Source of the DNA: Xenia sp. Carnegie-2017
Lineage: Eukaryota; Cnidaria; Anthozoa; Malacalcyonacea; Xeniidae
Length of the DNA stretch: 64,000 bases
Direction: 5' to 3'
Assembly (NCBI RefSeq): GCF_021976095.1
Contig: NW_025813447.1
Span: 11,450,907 to 11,514,906, forward strand
The notes below the pieces were generated by a model. It made no database searches, was not told where the DNA came from, and was given only the letters and a program-made list of their open reading frames with translations. Each line of letters opens with the position of its first letter. Positions within the stretch are counted from its first letter, which is position 1. This document shows, piece after piece, positions 1 to 12,200 of the stretch. The translations under genes were made by a program, and so were the position numbers.

Positions 1-346
1 CCATAAGTAAGATGTTTTGGTTCACAATTTTAATGGCATTTATATTGATCTACGCCATTATAGATAATGTTCAATTCTTCATGTTTTACAAAATGCTAAA
101 CAAGAAGGATCGACTGGGTTGACTTTTAATAAACCTATTTTGTAAAATTTGTACAATGATTGTAGGAAGTCACTTCGTATACAAACTATAGTCGACTCAA
201 TACCTAAATTAGTTGTATTTTAAAGATTTCATGACTCAATTCCTTTGTTTTTCACATATTACATTTCAGAAATATTTTATTTTGTTCAGTAGGTCCTGTA
301 GTTTGAATCAAAACGATATCTTAATGTTTCACTATATTTCTCTCAG

Positions 347-2606
347 CCAAAAGCAAACATTTACAATCGGCGTACAAATATGAAAGTCCCGAATGAAAAA
401 TTGCGCAAGCGTAAAAACTCCAGTGCCAGTGAAGATGATGACGTCACTACGATGGCCGATTCTACTCTTCTGGTAGAGCAAATTCTTGAAGAGGAAAAGG
501 TTAGAAATTGAAACGTCAAGATATTGTGATTAACATAACAAACTCTTTGCATCATAATGAATATCATCTTTGTTTCATAAAATATATGTCCCGATATTTG
601 CAAAATCCTACATTGACATTACATCAAGACACTTTTTTTCATTTCTAAAAACTTACTATGGTATTTTTTATCTCTATACCTGACCCTTATGGGGATCTTG
701 AATTTATGCTGTTAAGCATAGATTAAGGTAAAAAATACTCTTGCATAATATGAGATGTGATTAGCAAGGAAAACTTTTGTTCTTATCAAAGAAGGTTATA
801 AATATTTTTATGTTTTCCGTTCTAAATATGTTTCGTACTTAATTTCTCGTCACGTGGGAGCCCTTTGCTTTAAACAATACCTCCTTATTTCTGGAATATT
901 TAGCTTCGTGGTGAAGGAATGAAACAATGGCTCAAGGGTCGCTTGGCCTTATCTCAACAAAATAGTCGCTTTGAAATCCCAATGGATGTTCGATTATTGG
1001 AATGTAAGTTCAATGAGGTGAAATTTTGATTTCTTCTAGAACTAACTTTAAAAGGACCATTTTGAAAATATTACATGTATTAAATGAAGTAATTCCAAAA
1101 GTTCGATTTCTTTCATATTTTTCAGCAATGACACCGATGGAATATCTTACAAAACATTGTGTTATAAGGTATTGATGTTCAGTATGGACCATGTTTCGTT
1201 TCTATTTTTGTATCTTTCTTCAAAAACTTTACTTGAGTAAAATTTCAACATTAGTAAACGAAGGAAGGCATTGTATCAACGTGTTTTTCAAAAGGTTGAC
1301 CGCAATCGCGATGAAATGATCAACTACACGGTAGGCGTGCAGTAATTTTTACCCAATGTGCAAAAGAGAGCGAAGGAAGAACCATAGTTACAAGTCCATA
1401 TTCTATGAAAAACAGTTCATTACAAAAAAGTAGGGTTGTCTCCACGCAAGTAAGAAGAAATAGTCTCGTTTCCATTCAATGCACGTACACCTTCACCAAA
1501 CAAAAAAATAAGCGCATGAATGAATATATTGGCAATAGCTACTTGATCCACAAAGATACAAGTTACTGTTTGTTTTATGGAATTTTAATGGTTTTCTTAT
1601 AAATATAGGAATTGGAAAAAGGATTGCGTGATGTTCACGTTGGTATTTTAAACAAAGACCATATTGCTTGTATTGTTAAGGTTTGTATTTGACATATTTC
1701 AATTTTGTCCTCCAGGAAATTATACACTTTCATTCACATGATCTTATTGCTTTAAATAACCGCAAATCTATTAAAAAATGAATTTTTTGGCGAAACACAG
1801 TCGCATTTGAAGATTTTCTTTCTTTAGTTGCCGTTCTATAGTAGTAGCTAATAAATGAAACAAACATGTAAAATATGTCAATATAAGTATTTTGTTTAGA
1901 TGGTTGTTATAGACAAAGATGGGGAATTTGACGTTCGACAGTTTTCTGCCATTGCTGCTTTCTCGGAAAGAATTTGTTGTAAAGATCAACTTCCGTAAGT
2001 ACTGAATGTTTAGAAATGAAAGAGCCTGTAGAAAAAAGTGGGGAGCCTGAGTAACACAAGATCATACTCTATTTGTGGGACGCTTAATCTTACCCAATAA
2101 TTTGCTTTTTCATTAAAAAAAATGCCATTTGTTGCCGGGAACATGCCATTGTTGCTTTCTCTGAAAGAATTTGTTTGGTTTTTTCATGAAAATTTGTGAA
2201 AAATAGATAAAACTTGGTGTGAACATGGAAAGAAATGATTAATATAAAATACGTGTTTCTGACGAGAAATATTTTGACGTTGTTCGTCAGATGTTTATCG
2301 CATTAATAATACAGGTTGAGATGCTTAACAATGCTAGTGGCCAGAAGGAAATCATTGAATGTGCTGATTTTTGCTCCCTCAGCTGGAAATTACATGGTAT
2401 TAAAGTAAGTCATTTTAGTCATAAACAAAGCTTTTGCACACATCGTAAACGAGAACACGTGTCGTGAAGGTCATTTTGCGATTTGCGTACAGTGCACTTT
2501 CTAGCTATATATGATCCTCACTTTGTTATTCTTGAAATCACAATGTTTCCATTTATGAAATTTCCAGGTGAATCCTGATGTTAAACGAATTTTGGATGCA
2601 CTTTAA
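347..2606 (+). CDS. EF-hand calcium-binding protein, 3' part (5' end not resolved)
   Basis: Eight exons are read: 347-499, 904-1003, 1126-1168, 1255-1330, 1609-1680, 1900-1994, 2315-2404 and 2568-2606 (TAA). Two EF-hand loops are visible, DRNRDEMINYTE split across exons 4-5 and DKDGEFDVRQF in exon 6. The first loop keeps the Asp/Asn ligands and final Glu, the second lacks the last acidic residue. A lysine-rich and acidic N-terminal part precedes them. The protein ends in NPDVKRILDAL. Exon 6 ends in phase 2 while exon 7 reads well only in phase 0, so one base seems missing at the 1994 junction. No ATG with clear start context is seen before 380, so exon 1 may continue upstream or start at ATG 380. 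I do not recognise the family beyond the EF-hands. Confidence 0.7.
2140..2182 (+). pseudogene. Partial duplicate of EF-hand exon 6 in the following intron
   Basis: The stretch around 2146-2176 repeats the exon 6 segment at about 1948-1978 (the SAIAAFSERIC part) with a few substitutions. It has no good splice sites of its own and lies in the intron between exons 6 and 7. It looks like a decayed partial exon duplication. Confidence 0.5.
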
Positions 2607-2871
2607 AGCTGTGCAACCACGGTCATGTATGGATTTAAAACATGGTAAAACATAAAAAAGTCGGTTATAAGAAATGTGTAATTCAAGAAATCTATAATTG
2701 AGGATTCTTGTATAAAATGGTGGCTTTGTTTAGGATTAGATTATTCTAATTGAATTAATTTCATTTGTGTACTACAATCGATTACATTGTCAATTGTTGT
2801 TTGTGCTTACTTTGAATGTGCAAAATTAATAAATGTAAACAAAAGTCATGTAAATATTAATATCAATTGAT

Positions 2872-3795
2872 TCATATGTAACCGCCAAACCACCAGTTTG
2901 TTGTGGAAATATCATTATTGGTACACCGGAATTTCTTGTTAGTACTAAGATAAAGGCCAAAGTTATCTTCAGAACTAACAGCTCCAGCTCTAGCAACAAG
3001 TTGACATCCAGTTTCAACGCTGTCGATGTGCAGTGAGTCTTGATTCAATATTTGCCACCATTTTGATGTGCAATCAGCGCACGAAAAGCCCCGGATGTTT
3101 ATAAACTCTACCTTTTTACAAACTCCATTGCCTAAAAATGTCATGATGTCAAAATCTGAGAATTTAGCTCTGACATAGTCCCTGTAATCAACCTTGCTGA
3201 CAGGGTAACTGCACGTTGTTCTCCAGTGCGTCGAGAGAGATTTCAAGTAATTCATTTGCGACCAGCTCATGCGATAGGACATCCAGTTGGGAGAATATTT
3301 GTTTACTGGTGCGTTTTCACGGAAGGTTTTCTTTGTCAACTGATTTATATTTTTGTACATTAAAGCAAACGACATAACCAACGTCCACGCCGATCCAGGT
3401 TCAGATGTCAAGTCACAGTAAACTGTAATGATCTTGTTTGTGTTTGAATTGCGGATTTTATAAAAACCATCGGTTTTATGACCTCTCTTTAGATAATCCA
3501 GACAACTTCGAGACAAGGCTTTACCCTTCATGAAAAAGCAAATGTTTGACAAACCTTTTTTTAATGTAAATCTTATTTTGTGCTTCATGTATCAAAGCCC
3601 GTTTAACTTTAACAGAGTTACAGAAACATTCGGAAACATTGGAAAACTAACAACTGCAAAAAAACGACTAGCTAAGCAATCTCCATATTTTCGGTGCGTA
3701 CAAAGCTGTAAGGACATGTAGTTGCATGCACGAAATATCAGTAATGACATCAAGAGCAGGAAGTGAGAGTTGAAAGAACGGAGTCTATTGTACAA
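2872..3795 (-). CDS. Fibrinogen-like domain secreted protein, possibly interrupted
   Basis: The main reading frame covers 3588 down to 2872 (238 codons). It contains a fibrinogen-C-like start (SCLDYLKRGHKTDGFYKI followed by VYCDLTSEPGSAWTLV) as in many cnidarian secreted proteins with a fibrinogen N-terminal subdomain. Cysteines and tryptophans continue to the end NWWFGGYI. The same frame continues upstream to 3795 with a hydrophobic leader (FLLLMSLLIF) and a cysteine-containing segment, separated by one in-frame TGA at 3592-3594. Either the gene starts with a separate upstream exon (a good acceptor-like site lies near 3711), or the TGA is real and the gene is broken, or it is a sequence error. 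Function is inferred from the domain only: an extracellular lectin-like or matrix protein. Confidence 0.6.
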
Positions 3796-5346
3796 TACAA
3801 TAACGAACGTACTTATTATTTTTTAGTTAATATACTTTTGTAAATCTTATTTTCGCGTGATTTTATTAGTTTACTTTAATCGATTGTGACTTGTCGAGGA
3901 CTATGAATTTGGAGGCACAATACTTGACACCCCATAAAAGTTGAGTGTAATTTGTTGTAGCTGACTACAAATTGGATCTTTGTTACTGAATAACAACGAT
4001 CTATCTTGGGCAGATTTACCCAAAACTTAACACAATTTGCCAAATCAACACCAACGAATAGCATTATATATTTTCTTATACGAGAAAACGGTATTATCAA
4101 ACCTGCACGACTTTTGTTCCAGCGAGAAGGATGATAGAAATACTGAAGAGAAATGTGAACATTGTTGACGATCGGTGGCTGTTAGTCTTCATATTTACTT
4201 CTACGAGCAATCAACACCAGTTTTGTCTTACACGAAGTCGATAACGTATGATGTTTCTCTTCTTACATTCAAGAGGTTTTAATAGGTCTTGACAGCCAAA
4301 TGCTGAAGGCATGCTGTTCATTTAAGCTGAAGCTATGTTTGTCATGATAATCCTCGTAATTGCTAATTTATAGTCGAAATTTACGACAAATTATTGTTAT
4401 AGATTTACATTGAAATGTATTAGAAGTCAAAAACTGTGTGTTTGTAAAACATTCTGAGCAAGTTTCTCAGGAAAATATATTTTACAATACTTATGTAAAT
4501 ACTGTAGAATCATCTTTACAGTAGAATCAATTTCCAAAAAGACAGAAAAACAACGATGTGTTTGTCGTAAATGAGAAGAACTCTCCATTCACAAGACAAA
4601 GCACTTGGTTAATTCTTTAGATAATATGAGTTGTGTTGCTTATTTCGTTTCACAATCCATCTTGTAGGACCTTTGCAACAGGAACACTGCAGTACTGAGG
4701 GAAATCTTCGACTTACGATCTTTTATTTCGATTAACGAAAGCCACTCGTAACGCAGAAAATTCCGTTGTTTTACAAACTTTTGGCACGAAATGATATACA
4801 AACGAAGCTTTACATCTTGAAGTCTGTTAAAATCGGTATATTAATCCGTGTACTTTTCAAATGTATCTTGTCTGAAGAATCTTATTTGGAACACATAACT
4901 CCCGTTGTTCTTCCTTCATAACTTATAAAATACTTAAATTTCACGAAATACAAATAAAAGGCAGTTCACTTTTAGACACTTAAGTTACTAACTTTAGCTG
5001 TTTTGGTTATGGTTAATGAAGGTGCCCAGTAAACAAAGATTTTACAAGGACTAAAAGTGTGTAGTTGACTGTTGCCAGGAAGCATTACGTGTCAACTGTC
5101 AATGTATCAAAGTAAATATAAAATTTCTACGCACGGTTGAGTTGCGTGCTTTTCTAACGCAGCATGTACTTTATTTACTGCTATTTTTAACAAGCTTACA
5201 GCACGGATAGGCCATTAAATGGTAGCTAGGTCATTTACTCGCATAGGGGCAAGCCACTTCCACTCCAAAAATATATCAAAATGCACTTGGTTTGGTCAAT
5301 TTTATCTAACCCCTTTTTTGTGTTGGCGAAGATTATGTGCAGCAAT
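3796..5346. other. Intergenic, no gene seen
   Basis: AT-rich sequence between the fibrinogen-like gene and the small membrane protein gene. I see only short shadow reading frames, no tRNA and no clear repeat. Confidence 0.5.
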
Positions 5347-5688
5347 CTATTCCCTTTTCGTGTGTGCTTTATTTGCTGAGTCAATTGTGGTATTCTTCAA
5401 GGCGATCAAGGCTTGTTGCTTTGCCTTCGCACAATACATTTGAGCAATAACACCACTGTAAATAATCCAGGCGATTCCAATAAGAACAACATTTACTGAC
5501 AACATTCCAGCGAGGATGAACGAAATTTTGACCTGCAAATCATTTGAGTTCCAAAGTTCGCTCGTATTCTGAAGCATATCTACTAAAATAACGAAGATTT
5601 CTTCTATTGTTTCTTTACAATATTTTAGAAACCATTCGAACTCCATTTTGAATTTATAATCATCTAAGATGATGACCAATGATGGCAA
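5347..5688 (-). CDS. Small single-pass membrane protein, unknown family
   Basis: Single-exon frame of 113 codons. Two start candidates exist (residues 1 and 15); the second is followed by the acidic/aromatic stretch EFEWFLKYCKETIEEIF. One strong membrane segment spans about residues 54-79 (ISFILAGMLSVNVVLIGIAW), followed by a short tail rich in Ala, Gln and Lys (CAKAKQQALIAL) that could form an amphipathic helix. I recognise no family. The order of charged helix, linker, helix and tail is more protein-like than the random AT-rich frames around it, but expression evidence would be needed. The next gene, MYO1, begins 550 bp away on the other strand. Confidence 0.45.
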   Translation of the reverse strand: MPSLVIILDDYKFKMEFEWFLKYCKETIEEIFVILVDMLQNTSELWNSNDLQVKISFILAGMLSVNVVLIGIAWIIYSGVIAQMYCAKAKQQALIALKNTTIDSANKAHTKRE

Positions 5689-6235
5689 AGGTCGAACGTC
5701 AAGTTTGAAATTTTGTCTTATCGCAATTTCAACTTTCTTTTATCTTCGTTTTTAACTAATATCCTTTTTTCATTTAATTCCACTCATCCCTGCTGTTTTA
5801 TTGTTCTCTAATATGAATAATATTTATTTCTGTTAATATGTGGGGTCAGTATCGTGCTCAATACACGATGCAGAATCCTGTTTGCAGGCTGCGAAAATTT
5901 TTGTGTATCATGGTTAATGATTTAGCCGGAACTGACGCCCCGGAAATATGTGTTCTTGTCTTGTCTTGTTTCTAAAGCACAGTGAGACTGAAGGCTTCAA
6001 GTGAGACGAGATACAAAGATTACGATCTAAGGTATAAAAGTAACGCTGTTGATGATAAACCATTCTGATTTAAAATTAACTGAAATATTGTCTTTTTCAA
6101 CAGGTTTTATCTCGCTCCTGGCTTGTGGAGTTATTATCCAGGCGTCGAGAGAGTGAAATTCGCCTGGAATTTTCATATTTTTGTCATAAATCTACGTCAG
6201 TGACACTTTGTAAATAGAATTACCATTTATATGTG
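5689..6235. promoter_or_regulatory. Divergent intergenic region before MYO1
   Basis: The 547 bp between the start of the small membrane protein gene (-) and the MYO1 start codon must hold both promoters if both genes are real. I see no clear TATA box or repeat in it. Confidence 0.3.
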
Positions 6236-9200
6236 ATGGAGAATCAGCTACAAGTACGAGATCGTGTCGGCGTCCAAGATTTTGTTCTTTTGGAAGACTT
6301 TAAAAATCCTGATGCATTTGTGGATAATTTAAGAAAACGCTACAAAGCCGATCTGATTTATGTAAGTGTAAAACCGACCGAGAATTTTCAAATGTTTAAT
6401 TTGATATATATAGTGTGGAAATATGTTGCCGGTCTAGTAAGTTGAAGTGGTGGAATTTTTTTAGTTGTTTGAATTGTGGAAATTTTTTAATTGCTTAAAA
6501 GTTATATTTGTACTTTAACATCTCTTTATGCAATAATGTAAATATGCATTATTTATTGGGAGATTTAAATTCGTACAATACCGTCGAATGAACACGATTT
6601 GATCCAAAAAATGACAGGCGGTATAATTGGTTTGTTTTCCATTAACATTGTTTTACTAAATATAACATTCCTCGCGATTTTACTTTGCAATATCAAATTT
6701 CTTCGTTTCATACAGCAGCAATTAAAATATTTGTAATAAAACTCTACAGTTTAGTGTTTACAAAAACTGAATAAATTGTTCACACGTAAAGAGGAGGCTC
6801 TGCTCTGGCCTTAATTATCTGAAACTATTATAGAAAAATTTAAGGTTTTTGTTTATTTTAGACTTATATTGGAAATGTTGTCATTTCGGTGAATCCATAC
6901 AAGAGTTTAAATATATATTCAAATGAAGCGATCGACCAGTATAGAGGAGTGAATTTGTACGAACAGCCTCCGCATGTGTAAGTCTAAAAATTTTAGAGTC
7001 TTAAATAATGTTCACCTTTTTGATTTGCTGTTGATGGTAAGAACATACGTTTTGCGTTTTTTTCGACTAGCTATAAAAATTCTGAGGTTTCTGACTATTG
7101 TGACGAGGTATTATCTATGACCTCAAGGCTTGAAACTCATTAATCTGCGATAAAAATCTACAGGATGTTTTCATTTTATTTGATTGTTGAAAATGGGTGC
7201 AGTTATTATTACCAATTAAAGTATTTACTACCTTTAGTCACACTCCTATTTTGGTTAAATTTATCCCAAATTTTCCAAGCATGTATTAATTATGCACTCA
7301 ACTGACTTTTGGGTAAAGAAGGTATGCCATTCTATTAAAAACAGTGAGATAAGTCTTCAGCTATGAGCTCTTTGTCTGAGATAGTTAAGATGGCTTTAAA
7401 TGATAAATGATATTTGAAATTGATATGGTGCAAAGCACATCCCACCAGGTCAAGCCCTTTATTGTTTTGCTTGCTGAATAAAACCCGATGAAAGTACTCG
7501 TATCCTACATACATAATTTTTAATTGGCTCCATGCTGTGGCAGTTAAAACTGCTCTCAGAAAGAGGGGCTGTGAGTGTATAGTTGGGTCAAAAATTCTTC
7601 CCTGAATTCCTAGGTATGCTATATCAGATGCAGCCTACCATTCTATGAAAGAAGAAAGACTTGACCAATGTGTGCTTATATCTGGTGAATCAGGCTCTGG
7701 TAAAACAGGTAAGTGTTAAATGTCATACAATTTTGTTGGGTAAGCTATAGTCTTTCAGCTATATGACCTTTGCTTGTTCAATTTTTAGAGGCTTCGAAGA
7801 AGATACTTCAGTACCTTGCTGCCATCAGTCCTTATTCTTCTGATGTTAAGCGTATCAAAGATAAACTCCTAAAGTCAAATCCATTATTGGAGGTACGTAA
7901 GACACGTATTTAAGTGTGCAATCTGATGACCTGACAAGGAGAATTTGTAGCAACATTTTATTGATATTTTAAACAGTTAACAAACAAAAATCTTTTCCAT
8001 CAATTATTATTAATGATACCATATGGAATGTTTTCTTTATTCTTTGCATGCTACAAAGTTGAAGCAGTTCAACAAGAAATGTCTACAAACCATTCTGAAA
8101 TATCTAAGTTGATCTTTTTAGGCCTTTGGAAATGCCAAAACGAACAGAAATGATAACTCAAGTCGATTTGGAAAGTATATGGATATCCAATTTGATTTTA
8201 AGGTGAAGATTAGAAATGTAAAATCAGTTGTCTATCAAGATTCATTTCTATTAAAATGCTGTGTTGTCTTTCATCAGGGCTCGCCAATTGGAGGTCATAT
8301 TATTAACTATCTGCTTGAGAAATCTCGAGTTGTTCATCAGTGTAAAGGTATTTGATTATTGCGAAGTGAAATGCATTTTGCATAAGAGAAATTTTAGTTA
8401 ATTACCACGTTAATGAGCAAGGTGTTGTGTTAATAGCTGCAAGTGTTTTAATAATTTCCAGGAGAGCAAAACTTTCACATTTTTTATCAACTGCTTCGTG
8501 GTGCTGATAATAAAGAATTGGAACGTTTACAGTTGAAAAGAGATCCTGAGGAATATAAGTATTTGAATCAGGTACAAATGCGCAACATGGATCATTTGAT
8601 GAATTGCCTTTCTTTCCTATTTTCACTACTTGTTTGATGCTGTTTTTGTTCTTACACCAAATTCAGACTTTGAACTCATTCTTAATGGCGTAAACTTTAT
8701 AAAAGTTTTATATTTTATATACTAGGGTGATGTATCTGTCATTAGAAACCTGACAGACGAAGAAGGCTTCCAGATTGTTAAAGATGCTCTCAAAGTCATT
8801 GACTTCACTAGTGAAGAGCAAGATGACTTATTTGCAATTATTGCATCCATACTTCATGTTGGTAACATTGATTTTAAAGTAGCCAATGAAGGAGTAACGC
8901 TTGTTGATGATAATGAAGTGATAATTGTTACAAAGGTAAAAGTATAGATTCCTCTCTTCTCTTATCTTCTTGTAAGAATACGTATAAGGCTATTACTCTT
9001 ACCTTCTTTAGTTTTGTACTTTCGTCTTGTGTCTTCATCATAGACCTAAGCTGTACTAACTCAATTTTGATTATGACAATGACAGGTCGTATGTTTTATA
9101 GGTATTTTTGCAGATCTATGACATTACCATGTACTGCGCGCTGTTTGCTTTCTGACACATCCAGACTGCACACTTTAATTTTACTTGTTTCTTGTCTTCT

Positions 9201-12200
9201 TTTTTGAAATAATGCCTAAGGGAACTCTTTTCGTGTAAAAACAAGGAATTGAATTATTTTGATCTCCCAGCATGTTATTATTTTTAAACATATGCTGCAG
9301 GAGTTAAACAGAAAAATAATGCCAAAACTATTGGTTCTTAAAGTTTTTGGTGCATAAAAATGACCGAAAGAACCAATATTTTGTGGTTAACTTCTCAGCT
9401 CTATCATGAAAAATGTCAATTCTTCAACTTAAGCTCATCAAAAAGTTCTACGTATGTAATATCGTCATCAAGAGTGATGTTATGTTGAGTCCTGTGTATT
9501 GGTCTAGTATGCATTTTAATTCATTCCTAATGATGACTTACAACTATTCGAAAGGTTTAGAAAATAAGCCTGCATGATATCAATATTAGGAGTGACATAT
9601 CACTTGCCACAAGTGATAAGATATTTTTGTGATGACTTATCTGTTACCTTGTCATTTATACATAGTTGCTTGGATGTCCTGAAAATGGCTTGAAGAAAGC
9701 ATTTCGACATCGCACTGTTGACGTGAAAGGAGAAAAGGTTTTTGTAACTATCGCCTTGCACTAAATGTAAATTGGAATTGATTGTTATTAGGAAAGTAAA
9801 TCTAACTACATTGACTTGCCTTTACCGTGTTTCGTGATGAGAATGTTGTATTACGTAATTATTAAACATGGTTAGAAAGTAGCACGAATGTCAGTAACAA
9901 TGCTTCTATGATAATTCATTCATCATTTCTTTATAACAGTCATCTAAAATCATCAATGTGTTTTTTTCTGCTGATAAAGGTTCAAACATTGCTTACAATG
10001 GAACAAGCTGCGTATGCAAGAGATGCTTTGTCAAAAGGTGTATATGAGAGATTATTTTCTTGGCTTGTGTCGCGTCTCAACACGTCACTCAAAGGCAAGG
10101 TATGTCATGAGCATTTGAGCAATTGAGCTTTTAAAGAAGCAGGCCTCGGCTAAAACTACGTAACAGACCTCCATTAAAACCAAAGCTCGATTTACGGACA
10201 GATTCCTTTTTAAAAAGACCTTTTATAAATCAAACACCCGTTTGTAAAGTAACAGCCATGTTTCGTGTTTTAAGAAACACCTCGGGAAAACGTCACTTCT
10301 GGGTATTTTGGATATATATGGTTTTGAAATCTTTGAAGATAACGGGTAAGAAGTGAAAACTTATTTTTATAACAAATCCATTGGAATCATCATAAATCTT
10401 TCTGTATTTTATCGTAATGTTATTACAAAAGGTCGGATGGTGAGATCATTTATTCGTTAATCTTGAAAATATTTTGAAACTGTTAAATTTGTTCATAAAC
10501 AATTTCCATCTCGATTTCGTGAAGCTTCATGTTTATAAAGTAAATGGTTTGAACCCGGGAGTATCGTTACATGTTTGTGAATGTAGATTACAACAACAAA
10601 AACAGTCCTTCTCAGGACTATACCAACCTGGACGATCTACATTCACAAACATGTAACTTCATGTTTATCACGTCAAATATGCAAAACATTTTTCATCGTT
10701 CCATTTTTGTTACACTATCCTCGAACCAATTTTTCTTAAGGTTTGAACAATTCTGCATCAATTATTGTAACGAGAAATTGCAGCAACTATTCATTGAGTT
10801 GACATTAAAATCAGAACAAGAAGAATATATGAAAGAAGGAATCGAGGTATTTTAATGTAGTTGTCTTTTTATCGTACTAACTATAGCCCATGGTATCGCT
10901 ATGAAGGGGGGAACTCTGGGGAAAATTGCTCAAAGTTCAATAACCTCATGTTAAAGCAATAGCTATTTCGGGGGGGGGATTATCATTCCTCAAGTATGTT
11001 GACTTTTTGAGGTAGTACTGTGTAGTAAAAGCCATGTAGTTATATTTCATTAAATTTTGGCCTGAGGCACGCATTATACTACAATCATATACCTAAGAAA
11101 TTTAGGAAACCCCTTTATCTGCTGTGAAAAGTTTGCCAATGAAGCTATAAAGCAATGTTTAACTTAATTGATTTTAGCTACTTGTGAAGCGTAGTCAAAT
11201 TCCGTTTTTCTTGTTGTAATTCAGTGGGAACCCGTGGAGTATTTCAACAATAAAATTATATGCGATTTAATCGAAGAAAAACACAAAGGCATTATTGCCG
11301 TTCTGGTAAGATTTTTTTCACCAATTTCTTAGCTCAGAAAGTCTGTTCAAACTAATTTCTGTTGGCTTATATTTTAAAGCTAATTTGCTGTTTCATTTTC
11401 ATCCTACGAGATAGGAGCATCCTTTTGAGTTTAATCACTATCATCAGGCACATCATTTCTTGCGTGTGTTGTCGTATTTTCATGTAACATAACAGTCCCT
11501 GTTTATTTTGTGCAGGACGAAGAATGTCTAAGACCTGGTGACGTTTCTGATATGACATTCTTATCAAAATTAATTACGTCAATCGGAAAGCACGAGCATT
11601 TTGTTTGGTAAACATTGATAGATTTTATTTTCTAATGTTTCTCTACTCTGTATAAAGTAAAGGTAACAAGAATAGGCCTTCCTCAACTGTTTGCTATGTT
11701 TTTATGTACCCGTTTATTGCTACAGTATTTTTATCATCATAACTTTATTTGAAATTTCATAAAAGACTGACAAGATTGTTTTTATTGCATTCTTGCATTT
11801 TAAGTCACGAAATGTCGGATTACGAGGGAAGGAAAGATATTGGTCGAGAAGTGAGTACGAACTGTTCAAAAAAAACCAGACAGACTCGTTTTATTAAACA
11901 GTAATTTGTGAAGTTAGAAAACTTTGTCTGCGTATTGTGTTGTTTAGTTATCCCATTACTTTACTTAGGAATTCCGTTTGAAACATTACGCGGGTGACGT
12001 CACGTACAGTGTGTTAGGTACGTATACTGATTGGATTAGTAGAACATTGTACGATGCCCCTCCTTACTGATCAAGTCTCCCCCCCTAAATTTTTCTTTCT
12101 TATTTCCCTATGTAGGTTTCATCGATAAAAATAACGATCCACTCTATCGAGATTTTAAAGAGGCATGTATCAAAATGTTGGTTTATATCTTGGCTCTTTA

